From positions 142,191 through 206,190 of the forward strand of contig JALPQD010000407.1 of assembly GCA_023101885.1 (NCBI GenBank): 64,000 bases of DNA, read 5' to 3'. Every line of letters begins with the position of its first letter. Positions within the stretch are counted from its first letter, which is position 1. This document shows positions 44,456 to 54,723 of the stretch, piece by piece. The DNA is from Typhlomys cinereus (Eukaryota; Chordata; Mammalia; Rodentia; Platacanthomyidae). The position numbers and the translations under genes are program-made. The notes below the pieces were generated by a model. The model did no database searches and was not told where the DNA came from. It worked only from the letters and a program-made list of their open reading frames with translations.

Positions 44456-44726
44456 TTTTCCTGTGTTGGGTTGCTGTAAATTCCCATTGACCTTAATCAC
44501 AAGACATGGTAATACCAAGAGACACCCTAGTGGATCTCCTACACTCCAGACATATTCTTCCTTATCACTGTTGTGGAGAACCAATCCAGTTTTTCCTTGG
44601 TGGTTTGGGTCAATCACCCCTCCTAACACTGTTATTCCTTTCTTAGCCTGTTGGCTCAAGGGCATCAGAAGTCCAAAATAGCCAGGAGGAAGCCTTAGCT
44701 TCCAGTTCAAAGGAATAGTTGCTGTG
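44456..44726 (-). pseudogene. ERV-L dUTPase, displaced and inverted
   Basis: The minus strand is open and reads TATIPLNWKLRLPPGYFGLL, then ITVLGGVIDPNHQGKTGLVL, then EEYVWSVGDPLGCLLVLP. These are dUTPase motifs of ERV-L pol. The N-terminal part of the same domain is on the plus strand at 29,600-29,733. The sequence ends at 44,727 with the bases TCTCCT, the complement of the AGGAGA next to the provirus 5' LTR. Confidence 0.88.
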
Positions 44727-44732
44727 TCTCCT

Positions 44733-44855
44733 TGCCCCTGCCCGGGGGACACTCTGAGAACCAGGTAACCTAGGAGGGGGGAGGACAAATGAAGGACAGG
44801 ATCAAGCTCTAACTTTATTGAACCAGGGAAGGGTTTATATAGTTCTTGGGGGGAA
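44733..44855 (-). mobile_element. Displaced 3' end of the provirus 3' LTR
   Basis: On the minus strand: CCCCCCAAGAACTATATAAA, CCCTTCCCTGGTTCAATAAA, then CCTAGGTTACCTGGTTCTC and the terminal GGCAGGGGCA. It matches the 5' LTR from about 29,935 onward without the nested insert, so the nested insertion is specific to the 5' LTR. Confidence 0.88.
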
Positions 44856-44879
44856 CACACTTGTGTGTGTGTGTTGCTA

Positions 44880-44995
44880 TTTCTAAAACTCGGTATTCTG
44901 TAGCCCAGGCTGGCCTCAAATTTCCCATGTAGCTGAGGCTGGCTTTGAACTCCTGATCCTCCTGCCTCCACCTCCTGAGTGTGGGGTGACAGGTG
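44880..44995 (-). repeat. B1-like SINE
   Basis: Reversed B1 blocks: TGTAGCCCAGGCTGGCCTCA, GGCTTTGAACTCCTGATCCT and CCTGAGTGTGGGGTGACAGG. Confidence 0.75.
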
Positions 44996-44999
44996 AGCG

Positions 45000-46320
45000 C
45001 TCCCCACGCCTAGTTTCTAAGGCGCTGGGTACGGAGCCCAGGGCTTCCTGCATGCCAGCTAGCGCTCTGCCCACTGAGGCTGTTCAGAGTTAATAAATCT
45101 GCTTTTTAACCAAATACCACTGGCTCCCCACCTCCCCCCTCCCAGGCATGTCCCTCCGTGGCTGCTCTATTGTTTGGTGTTCTGGAACCTTCTCCACCAG
45201 CTAGGGGTGGGCTGAGAAGATGGCAGTGCCATGTCAGACTCCCAGGGACATAAACCACTTCCTTCGTCCTGGCTCTAATGCACTTGCAAACATCTCCACC
45301 AGGAAAGGTGCTTCCTGACAGCCCTGCCCAGCCCTGCCCGGCCTTCCAGCCCACCTGGCTCCCCATTAGCTAATGAAAAAGTCAAGTTCTCCCTACCACT
45401 ACCTTGGCGAGGGACCACCTGACCACACGGACCTTGGGCACAGACAGCAACCCCAACCTCCTCCCCCTGAGAGGGGGGCCAAGTGCTTGCTGCTCCCAGC
45501 TCTCTGGAGACTGGATGCCAGAGAACCAGAAGCTCCCCACCTAGAATCCCCTGCCTCAAAAAATAAAATGATAAAATGATAAAATGAACACAATTCTCTG
45601 AGAGTTGCTGACAGGCCTGCAGGGGAATGTCTAATGCATGAGGAAGGCCCAATCCGTGGCAGGTGGGTAAAATGGAGGGGGCTGGGATTGGAGAAATGGC
45701 TCAGGGGTGAAAGCATCTGCCAGGCAAACAAAAGGACCTGAGTCCCCAGATCCCAAGGAGGTAGGAACCATCAGTCACCCCTTGGTGCTCCCCAGGGACA
45801 CACGGTGTTTTGACACACACCGAGACAGACATGCTGAATAGGGAGAGAGGTCTGTCCCTCCCTCTACCGACCTGTCCCGTGGCCACCCCATGGCTGGCCC
45901 TCTTGGCCCCTGGTGTGGGTGGGACCTTCCTGCTAAGCTGTGTCATGAGCCACCACACAGCCCCTGGTTCCTTAAGCCCCTTGGCAGTGATTCTGTCGGC
46001 AGCCTGCACAGTAGCTGTGACTTCAACAATTTCCAGCCAGGCTGAGAGGTCATGCAGTGATCCAGAGTCACACAGCTTGTAAAGAGGCTCCTTGGTGCAC
46101 TGTCTGCACAGCACTTCCTTATTCTGTGTTCATTCCACAGTAGCCAACCGGAAGCCCTGGGTCACCAGGATGCAAGAGATGCTGGCAGCCAGTGGGCTCA
46201 GGCACAAAGCTCTGGGCTCTGCGCCCCCCTCAGGCCCAGCTCCCTATATATTGGGGTGTGACCTTGGCACATGCTTGTCATCCAGGCACTTGGGGAGATG
46301 GAGGCAGGAAAATCAGGACT
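45000..46320. other. Anonymous DNA, no exon supported
   Basis: Several open frames overlap on both strands but none has domain, splice or start context. A degenerate SINE head (GGATTGGAGAAATGGCTCAG) lies near 45,688-45,800. Confidence 0.4.
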
Positions 46321-46329
46321 TCCAGGGGG

Positions 46330-46600
46330 CCGAGGCTGGAGAGATGTCTCAGGGGTTAAGCCTCTCTCTCCAAAGCAGAAGGTCCTGAGTTCCCATCCCA
46401 GACCCCACCTAAACACAATATGGTGGCAGCTTGTACTCACTGATCTGGAAGGCGCAGCCTGGGAAACCCCTGAGCAAAACAAAGCAACAAGGAGATGGCA
46501 CGATCCAAGATGATCCCTGATGTTATCCTTGGGCCTTCACAGGCACACACAGCTACATGCGTCCACACACATGCACACATACAAAAAAAAAAAAAACAAC
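46330..46600 (+). repeat. B2-like SINE
   Basis: AGGCTGGAGAGATGTCTCAGG head, GGTCCTGAGTTCCCATCCCAG B-box region, CTTGGGCCTTCACAGGCACAC block and an A-rich tail. Confidence 0.7.
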
Positions 46601-46619
46601 TCTAGAGTGATCCCGGGGT

Positions 46620-47740
46620 ACATAGTAAGTTCCAGGTTAGCCTTGGCTATGAGGAAAGACTTCAGCAAACTATGGAGCCAGGTGGCTCTCTTCGGGGAGC
46701 TTCCTGAGCTCAGCCCCAGCACAGGAAGTCAGTTAAGCAAGAATCCTGTGGTTTAATTACCTTTCCCCAGCCACCAATCACCGGCCATCTCTGCCTATAG
46801 TCGGGTTTAAATAGACATGAACAAAGGAAGACAACCTACAATTACAACTTGTAACTCTCCCTTCTCTCCTTGACCTGGCCTGGCTTCTCCCCCTTCCCTG
46901 CTCCCTGCATTTTTTTCAGATCTGGGACTGCGGGGTGCAATTCACAGACATAGGGTGCTGAGCTGAGCACACACAAGCAGTCTTGGTTTCCAAGGCCCTG
47001 GGTTCCAATCGCCCTGTGTTTTCCAGAGTTTGCAAACTGACACCAGATCCTGCTGGGTCCTATTTGCCAGGTGGTTCCATGTGCAGAGCCCCATATATGT
47101 GCCCACACACTAGCAGTGCCATCCTGGGGGGCCACATTATGTCTCTAGGCTAAGCTTTCCACTTCCCAGACAGCTAGCCACACACCCCCAAAATGTACAA
47201 CATGACCCCCCCCAAGAGTCTGGAAGTCCCCAACCCAAACCTCCCAGTCAGGGATCAGGGAAGCCCTCCAAAGGTCTGGGCTCAAAGGAGCAGCAGCCAA
47301 GCCAGTCTTAGGTCCTGGTTGTGGGGGGGAACAGTGGAGTGCCAGGGAACCTTGGCAAGGGCGGGTAGTTGGCTTTTCTTCTTTTGCTCTTTATTTCTGA
47401 AGTTTCCGGCCCCCTCCCCAAACCTCGCGTGTCTGGTAGGTTCCCAGAAGTTCCTGTCCTTACCGACAGAGAGCAGGGGAGGAGGAAGTGCTACAGAACC
47501 TCTCAACTGTAGCACCCAAGCCCCATTAGGTCCTGAAAACCCAAAACACAGAAGAGGAAGGGGGCAATGAAAGACATCACCCCAACCGTGAGAACCTGAG
47601 GGGGGGCACATTCTGGCCCCACCTTCAGCATCAAGTGCAGCAAAGCCTCCTTTAGGGGCTCAGAAAAAGGGTTCAGACCCCTAGAAATAACAAGCAGTTC
47701 CCCCTCACACGAGTCACACAGGTCTGGGAAAGTTTCTTAC
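46620..47740. other. Anonymous DNA
   Basis: No feature supported. Moderately GC-rich with scattered SINE traces. Confidence 0.35.
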
Positions 47741-47747
47741 TGCTTTT

Positions 47748-47748
47748 A

Positions 47749-47785
<37 letters not shown>

Positions 47786-47920
47786 TGTGTGTCTATGTAT
47801 TTGTGGGGGGATATGTGTATTGTGTGTATATGGTGTGTTGTGTGTATGTGATGTGTGTGTATTGCGTGTGTATGTGTGTGGGGTGTCTATGTTATGTATT
47901 GTGTGTCTCTCTCGGGTCCT
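47748..47920. repeat. (GT)n and GTGTAT-type low-complexity tract
   Basis: A pure GT run at 47,752-47,783 followed by degenerate TGTGTAT/TGTGATG units up to about 47,910. Confidence 0.9.
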
Positions 47921-47929
47921 GATGGTTTC

Positions 47930-48300
47930 CGCCCAGTTTCCACTCGCTCGTGGACAGCTTGGGCAGCCCCGCGGGACGCCTACTCCCAGAGATCTCAGCC
48001 ATGCCTCAGTTTCCCCATCTAGTCAAACATCTGTGCTCGCTTTTCCGGACGGAAGGAGGCCAGAGGGGGAACACGCGGGTCAGGGAGGCGGATGGAGCTG
48101 TGAGTGTGGACAAGGAGGTCGCGCGCCGTTTCTATTTTCTTCTTCCTTGGCCACTACCGCGTCCCTCCCTTGCGCCCCCCAAGGCCTCAGGGCCGCTGCC
48201 CAGATAACGGGACCACCAGCGCAGATCATGCGCGGCGAGCCCGGCACCCCCAAAGGCCAAGCGGGGGGCGGCGTGGGAAAGGACCCTCACATTAGGAAGC
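47930..48300. other. GC-rich, relatively CpG-rich segment
   Basis: CpG dinucleotides such as GTCGCGCGCCG, CCCCGCGGGACG and ATCATGCGCGGCGAG are dense for this window. No exon or promoter element is recognisable. It could be a small decayed CpG island. Confidence 0.35.
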
Positions 48301-48334
48301 CTTACCTGCTGAGACATCTTGACAACCAGCCTGT

Positions 48335-48370
48335 AGATTTTTTTTCTTTTTCATGTGTGTGTATATGAGG

Positions 48371-48410
<40 letters not shown>

Positions 48411-48625
48411 TGTGCATGCATGTATGACAGAGGGCATTTGAATGTGTGGCCTATGGAGGCCCAAGGGTGACATCAGAAATCACCCTGGATGGCTCTACCT
48501 CCTTATTGCTTTGTTCTGGGGTTTCCCAGGCTCCACCCTCCAGGGCTGGAATTGCAGGTCACAGCCATATCCATCCAACATTTTTCATGGAATCTGGAGA
48601 TCTGAACTCAGGTTCTGACCACCAG
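48335..48625 (-). repeat. Old B2-like SINE with GT tract
   Basis: GT-rich tail at 48,350-48,410, then GAAATCACCCTGGATGGCTC, GGGTTTCCCAGGCTCCACCC and a degenerate head. Confidence 0.65.
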
Positions 48626-48639
48626 GTAAGTCAGACCAC

Positions 48640-49480
48640 CACCATCAGCTGGTGTCATCCTGGGGTCCGGGGAGGATGAGCTAGTGTATCACCTACAGGG
48701 CACATCTGGCAATTGCACCCCACAGGCGGTGCAGGGACCTGTGTGTCCCTGTAAGTAAGGGTGGCTATGCTCAGAGCCTTGCTCCCACACACAGCAGCCT
48801 CAGCTTCTTCCTGCCGCACATGCCCCTCCAAGTGTCCTAGTTTCCATCTGGGGAAGAACGCAGCTCAGCACATGGGCTTGGGGGGGAAGTGCCCTCATTA
48901 AAAAGCCGCCTTAAATAAGCAAGACTGGAAGTTAATGAGGCCTGTAATTCTAAATTCAGTGTTCAGAGGCAAATGGGATGTTTTCTTACGTTCTGCCGCT
49001 TGTGGTTCTATCGCTTTTCAGTGTTGCGTGAATAGTCCCTTCCCTGGGGGATGCTGACCCGGCTGCATCACTTGTGATTAACAACCAGGGCTGCTATCCC
49101 CACGCTTGCCTTGCCTGTGTCCAGGGCCCCCGATGTCTTTCGAGAGACACTGTCGCCTCGGTCTTGGAAAAGACCATCAAACTCACCAGCACCAGCATTG
49201 TGAGGCGGCCGGACTTCACTTTTGGCCACAGGATCCCACCCACCCCCAGTTTTGCCCACTTTCTTCTCCAGATGAGGCTCTGGTAGGAAGAGCAGCCAAT
49301 AGCAGTCACGGAAGCAGAAGAGACCAAGGAATGGACAGAAAACCATGCAGCTTGGAGTCCAAGCTCCCCCAACCCCAGCCTGTGTTAGGAAGGCTCGCTG
49401 GGCTTAGGGGACGATGGTGGTGGTAGTGGTGACTTGCAATGCTGGAAACTGAACCTGACACCTCCTGCTTGGCAAGCACT
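48640..49480. other. Anonymous DNA
   Basis: Open frames on both strands at 49,070-49,430 overlap, but neither has recognisable protein features or splice context. Confidence 0.35.
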
Positions 49481-49483
49481 CTA

Positions 49484-49925
49484 CCACTGTTGTAGTTCTC
49501 CTACATGGTTGTTGATCAATCACTATCAAATGGCTTAAGAGAACAAGGGATTTATTTTCTCTTATGATTGTCCAGTTACAGTTCTCAGTCCAGCTTGGTG
49601 GGAGAGCTCACACCAACACCAGGGCCAAGGGAACTGGCCACACCATCACCACATAATGGCTGAGAGAGGAACGATCCTTACTTGCCAGACCAGCACGTAT
49701 GGCCAAGTGTGCGCAAGGATGCCAACTCTCTCAACCAGCTCTCTGTGATTTATTCCAGGGCTTAGTCCCACCCACCATGGGCCTTCCCCATCAGCCAGCC
49801 AATCTCCTGCAGGTTTGTTTTGAGCTTAACCCAACCACTAATTCTCCACAAATGTGCCCAGAGCTCAAACCCTCAACTGTCAAGTTGACACCTGTGCCCA
49901 ACCATGACAACCATTGAGCTGTAAG
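49484..49925 (-). mobile_element. LTR-like repeat (ERV-L type), copy 1
   Basis: It shares CTCACACCAACACCAGG, TCCCACCCACCATGGGC and CTCAACTGTCAAGTTGACA with 60,405-60,720. The TGTCAACTTGACAG block on minus is typical of ERV-L LTR starts. Boundaries are approximate. Confidence 0.55.
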
Positions 49926-50695
49926 CTCAACCTAGAGGTGAGATATTACACAACAGCCCAGGCTACCATCACCGCAACCCACCTGAAACCCAGAGGGCCT
50001 CACATGCAAAGACATGAAAATAGGAAACTGGCAGGAAGAAGGAGGGATGTAATGGGAAAAGGAGGGGAGATAGGATTGAGGATTCAGGTGTGAAAATAAA
50101 TTCATTAAATTCACATATAAAAAATGAATAAGGTTAAAAAAATGTCCTGGACACCTAGACAGGAGAGAGAAAAAAGCAAACATCTGGGAAGCAGCAAATA
50201 GCATGTGCAAAGGCCCTGAGGTAGGAAAGACCAAGCATCTCGGGGAAGGGAGGGGGAACCCAAGGATGCTAGGAGGCAGTGGGTGTGTGCAGATTGTGGG
50301 GACCCACTCGGCTCTTCGAACCTGCACTGTGGCCATTTAACATCAGCTACAAGGGGAACATTTGTACCTCGGAAAGTGGCTGTGTTGCCTGCCATTCACC
50401 AGTACCTACTGGCACTACAGACCACTGAGACAGCTGACCAGTGACCAGAGACCGTGGGAGGCCAGGTGGGGGTCACTAGGGGTGTTGAGAAGGGAGACGG
50501 CAAAATCGTGCCTCAGGCAAGTAAGGTCAAGTGTCCTTGGAGAACTCCGCTCACGGGAGAGAAAGGGAAGCTGGGGCGTGGCGGCACAGGCCCAAGAGTC
50601 AGCCGCTGGGGAGACTTGGCGCAATGAGCCACAAGTCCGGGACCTTCCCGGACACTTCAGTGAGACACTGACTCTCAAAGTAAAAGGGAGCGGGG

Positions 50696-50790
50696 GGGGG
50701 GTTGCTTGGTGACAGAGCACTTGCCTGGCATGTCTAAGGGCCTAGAGCAGGTCTGCATTACTGAAGGGAAAAAACGGAAATGAGAGGAGG
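50696..50790 (+). repeat. ID-like SINE
   Basis: GGTTGCTTGGTGACAGAGCA and CTTGCCTGGCATGTCTAAGG, then a purine-rich tail with GGGAGGGA and GGATGGAGG units to about 50,850. Confidence 0.6.
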
Positions 50791-50859
50791 GAGGGAAGGA
50801 TAGCGGGATGGAGGGATGGAGGGACCTTGGAGGGAGGGACGGAGGGAAATTTCAGGGCG

Positions 50860-52190
50860 TGTGGCAACCTGAAGCTGAGAACTGAGCCCCTGGGCATGTG
50901 GGTGAAGTGTCAAGCGCCAAGACCTGAGCTAACCTGTCGGAGATGATCTCACTGAGCAGTGAACAGAACGTCCTCTAGGCAGGGCTGCGCCGACGGAGCT
51001 GGTTCACGTACTCTGGCAGACTGGCAGGTGAGGATGGTCCCTCTCTCAGCAGTCCCTGTGGATGTGGTGTGACAGTCTCCTCAGCTCCCGGTGCTGGGTG
51101 CACTCACCTGCTGAAGAGCTAAACCAGAAACTCTGAGCTCACGCAAACCCCTTGCTTCCCTTAGTTGTTTGGGTCCCTATTTGTTTAGCAATGGAAAGAG
51201 GAAGCTAGACACGCAGGTGACCAAAGCCAGGCCGGCGATAGTGGACATCTGCTGTGTGGTGGGATGAAGAGCTGCGTCTGAAATGTCCAGATAACGCCTT
51301 GGGGGTGGAGGAGAGGAGTTGGGTCAATTCCATGCAAACCTGGAGACCTGAGTTTGATTCCCAGAGCCATACTGTGGAGAGAGAGACTGATTTCTGGAAG
51401 TTGCTGCTAACCTCCTTCCTCACAGGCTAGGAAGCAAGTGCATGTTTACCCTCTGCGCATGTGTGCACATGCACACACACCCATAGTGACCCCCACCTGG
51501 CCTCCCACGGTCTCTGGTCACTGGTCAGCTGTCTCAGTGGTCTGTAGTGCCAGTAGGTACTGGTGAATGGCAGGCAACACAGCCACACACACACACACAT
51601 ACATACACATGATCACTATGACAAAAGACAAAAAGAATGTTCTACAACACAAACCCCTGAAAACAGAGCTACAGGTGAAAACGGTAGTTCCCACTACAGC
51701 TGAGCTCAAAACCAAAGCTTTTAACTCACACAGAAGTACAATGTGCAATTCTAGAATATTCTGGACACCATGTGGCCAGGGTTCTTGAGGACACAGGTTG
51801 GAGGCAAGGAGACTAGCAAAGGGCTAGAGGCCAGTGAGATAGAGTCCTGAGTGCGGGTACTGTGATCCCCGAATGTGTCAGGGTGTACCCACACATGAGA
51901 AGCTGAGACTCTGAAACTACGGTGAGTCCCAGCGCGGTGGGAACTGAGTGTCAGGTCCAAGTCTGGGTTCAAGTTCACCCACTTCGACAGCCACGGAGCG
52001 AATGCTTCTCAGAGGAGGACTCATTGTGTAGAGAGAGCAGCCTCCACGTTCCCAACACAGGGCTTTCCACCCGCTCTGTCCCCTCTCTTCTGCGGGCCAA
52101 CCAATGTTCTGTTCTGTTCTGCCTCCCATGGTTGGGTAAGAAGGTGCCAGGCCCGAGGCCTCTGAGTCCCCTCTGCCCCTCCCTTCCCCG
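50860..52190. other. Intron-like anonymous DNA with SINE traces
   Basis: A minus-strand degenerate B2-like SINE lies around 51,315-51,480 (CATGCAAACCTGGAGACCTG on plus). No exon is visible. Confidence 0.4.
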
Positions 52191-52196
52191 TCTTAC

Positions 52197-52319
52197 CTTC
52201 TTCTCCAGCTCCTGGCGTGACGCCAGCTCCAACTCCAGCCTGTCTTCACATTGCTGCAGCCGCTTCCGCAGAAACTCACTCTCCATCTGAGCGCAGTCCA
52301 AGCGCATCTGCCACTCGGC
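52197..52319 (-). CDS. Class XVIII myosin coiled-coil tail exon, probably MYO18B
   Basis: A 123-bp exon between TGGTCCCCAG and GTAAGACGG. It reads AEWQMRLDCAQMESEFLRKR, then LQQCEDRLELELASRQELEK and K: a heptad-repeat coiled coil. From memory of the family it aligns with the MYO18A tail at roughly 70 percent, too low for a mammalian MYO18A orthologue, so MYO18B is more likely. Class XVIII myosins are actin-binding proteins with little motor activity; the tail dimerises. The exon starts in phase 0, whereas the upstream exon at 61,283 ends in phase 1. The next downstream exon was not found in the remaining 52 kb. Confidence 0.7.
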
Positions 52320-52598
52320 CTGGGGACCAGGATTGGGAAGCCAGGTGAGAGAAAGAGGGGGGCGATGTGGGGAAGCCACAGAGTACAAGCAGCCCCCAGC
52401 CTCTCCCACAACACTAGGCTCAGAGACTAGGCTAATAGTTAATCAAGGCCAGCTGTGATAGTTGGCATAGGTGGCAACTGTTAAGAGACTGATGGTTAAG
52501 GTTATACTGATAGTGAGCCCTACAGCAAGCCTGCAGGAGTTTGACTGATTGATGTGGAGGACCCCGCCCATGGTGGGTACAAGTTAGCTACATAAAGA

Positions 52599-52601
52599 CA
52601 T

Positions 52602-52640
<39 letters not shown>
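52599..52640. repeat. (CA)n microsatellite
   Basis: About 20 CA units, uninterrupted. Confidence 0.92.
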
Positions 52641-52645
<5 letters not shown>

Positions 52646-52799
52646 ACACTGTGCTGATGAGCTCAAAGTCCCTGTTGCTGCCATTCTTTGCTGAGGCCAG
52701 AACTCAACTCCAATGTGACTGAAACCTCCGGCCTTTTGCACCAGCCGGGGACCACTGAGATGTTCAACTCCTGAGCTGAACTGGTGAAACAGTGACTTC

Positions 52800-53060
52800 C
52801 ATGAGCAGAGCCTACTGCTGGGCTTCTTTAGCTGGTTCAGCGAGGGCATGCTTGGGCATGCTTGGGCAGACATGCTGTCTGGCATGTGAGGTTTGCTCCT
52901 CTCTCCGCAATCCTGCGGATGTGGCATGGCCAGTTCTCTTGGTCCCTGGGGTTGGCGTGAGCTCTCCTGCCGGGATAGACTAAGAACTGTAACCAGATAA
53001 TTGGAAGGCAGAATAAAACCTCTTCCCATGAACTGAGAACGTGAGTTGCAAATTCTTCAG
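52800..53060 (+). mobile_element. LTR-like repeat
   Basis: It contains GGGCATGCTTGGGCAGACATG and CCTGCGGATGTGGCATGG, and ends with GGCAGAATAAAACCTCTTCCC as a poly(A) signal. Related to 380-480. GGGCATGCTT is tandemly repeated at 52,845-52,866. Confidence 0.5.
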
Positions 53061-53689
53061 CCACACGCAGGCGTACTGCAAGCCTAGGCCAGTGCTTCTG
53101 CTACATCCCGGTTCCTTGAGACTTTGGCTGCTCTCTGCTGTGGCCACACATCTCACCCCCTGGCCAGCTGTCTACACGAGGATGTTCACATGCCTCTTCT
53201 TCCAAAGAATTCCACGGCCCATTTTGTGTAAGGATGCCACCCACATATCCATGGCAACGAGAGACTTCCACACACAGAGACATGTTGCCACCCTCCTGCT
53301 GGGGACCCGGCTGATTCCTAAGGTGGCAGAATCTTCCTGCCAGCCTCTGAGAAGTGCTGAGGGCAGTGTTGCTGGTCGAGGATGCGAAGGAGGGGTAGCT
53401 CAGATATGCTGAATGCACAGCAATAGAGACTCAGATCCAAGCATCTCTAGGAGATGCTACAGACAAGAAATCCCTTGATTCAGCTAGAGAATCTCAGAAA
53501 TCATGTGCTCATGTCATTAAAGTGCTCGGCTGAGTAGGATGAGCTGTGGGGTCTTGGTATCATTTGATAACAGAAAGATGCTCCTGAGTTAATGAAGCCA
53601 TGGAAAACATCTCCCAATGGGTAGCTTGAGATTCAGTCTGCCCACTTCTCCAGCCAGACAGCCACCAGTCACTATCCACCTGCTACACA

Positions 53690-54125
53690 ACATCCATCCA
53701 TCCACTGTCCATCCATCCAGACATCCTTCTACCCACCACCTTATTTACCTACCTATTCATCCGCTTATCAATCTACCATCCATCCACACATTCATCCATA
53801 CATCATCCACCCATTTAACATTTGTCCATCCATCACCATCCATCCATCCATTTATCCATTCATTTGTTCATTCATGGTTCAGATTAATAGATGTATTCCT
53901 GGTGTGTAAGAGTAATGGTAAATGTTTGGGTGGATGGATAATTGGATGGGTGGATGGATGGGTGAGTGGGTGGGTGAATAGATGGATGGATGGATGGATG
54001 GATGGATGGATGGATGGATGGATGGATAAATGGATGAGTGAGTAGGTGAATGGATGGAGAGGTGGGAGGATAAGGGGGTGGATAGGTGGATGGATGAATG
54101 GATGGATTGGTGGGCAAATGAGGAT
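53690..54125. repeat. (ATCC)n / (GGAT)n tetranucleotide array, two opposed arms
   Basis: From 53,690 to 53,865 the plus strand is rich in CATC/ATCC units. From 53,925 to 54,120 it is rich in GGAT units. A 60-bp non-repeat spacer separates them, so the arms are largely complementary. Confidence 0.88.
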
Positions 54126-54137
54126 GAGGAGGTATGT

Positions 54138-54475
54138 ACTTGTTACTTTCTCTGTTGTTGTGAGACACCCAATTGCAAGGGAAGAAGTGGAGATTTATTT
54201 GGCTTAAGGTTCCAGATACAGTCCATTATGGTGGAATAGGCATGGCTGGCTGCAGAAGCTGGCAGAGGCTCAAGTCATTGCAGACATCATGGGGGCTGAG
54301 TAAGCAAACTGCTAACTGCACAAATGAACACCTAGCAGAAACGGCATTCCTAACCAAGCTCAAGTCCCAGTCCCTGTGATGTGCCTTCCTCCAACAAGGC
54401 TCTACCTCCCAAAGGTGCTTTGAGCTTCCCAAGCAACAATGAAGCATTCAAACACATGAGCCTGTCTCTGATGAT
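54138..54475 (-). mobile_element. MaLR LTR, left copy
   Basis: Plus-strand blocks TTACTTTCTCTGTTGTTGTG, GGTGGAATAGGCATGGCTGG, GCAGACATCATGGGGGCTGA and CTTCCTCCAACAAGGCTCTA match 57,862-58,215 in the same order and orientation. The two copies flank MaLR internal sequence. Confidence 0.7.
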
Positions 54476-54717
54476 GTTACAGAGAGCAGCTGAATTCAGG
54501 CAGTGTGTGGTAGGATTGGAAAAGCCAGAAGGGTGTTTGTGATGTGGAGTTAAAGCCTGGTTTGTCATTGAGGCATGAAAATGTTAGTGATGCCAGAGAC
54601 AACATGGGACAAATCACATTCAAATGATGACATTCCACCCCGGGCTCCCAAAGACTCGCAGCCCCCACAAAACACTTCATGCTGCAAAACACATTCAGTC
54701 CAATTTTTGAAGTTTTC
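54476..54717 (-). mobile_element. MaLR internal end with an inverted-duplicated block
   Basis: The part at 54,640-54,717 continues, on minus, the MaLR internal sequence interrupted by the LTR (compare 25,555-25,640). The part at 54,476-54,625 is an inverted copy of 56,810-56,963. Confidence 0.65.
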
Positions 54718-54723
54718 ATAGAT

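Noticed and set aside
47754..48368. Plus-strand open frame of 204 codons
   Set aside because: Starts within a GT microsatellite; residues are cysteine/valine from the repeat and then unrelated GC-rich DNA.
49068..49346. Possible exon on the minus strand
   Set aside because: Some residues look protein-like (AGAGEFDGLFQDRGDSVSRK), but no family is recognised and splice ends are unclear; overlapping frames are also open on plus.
53617..54168. Open frames of 142 and 94 codons
   Set aside because: Translations of the ATCC/GGAT array.
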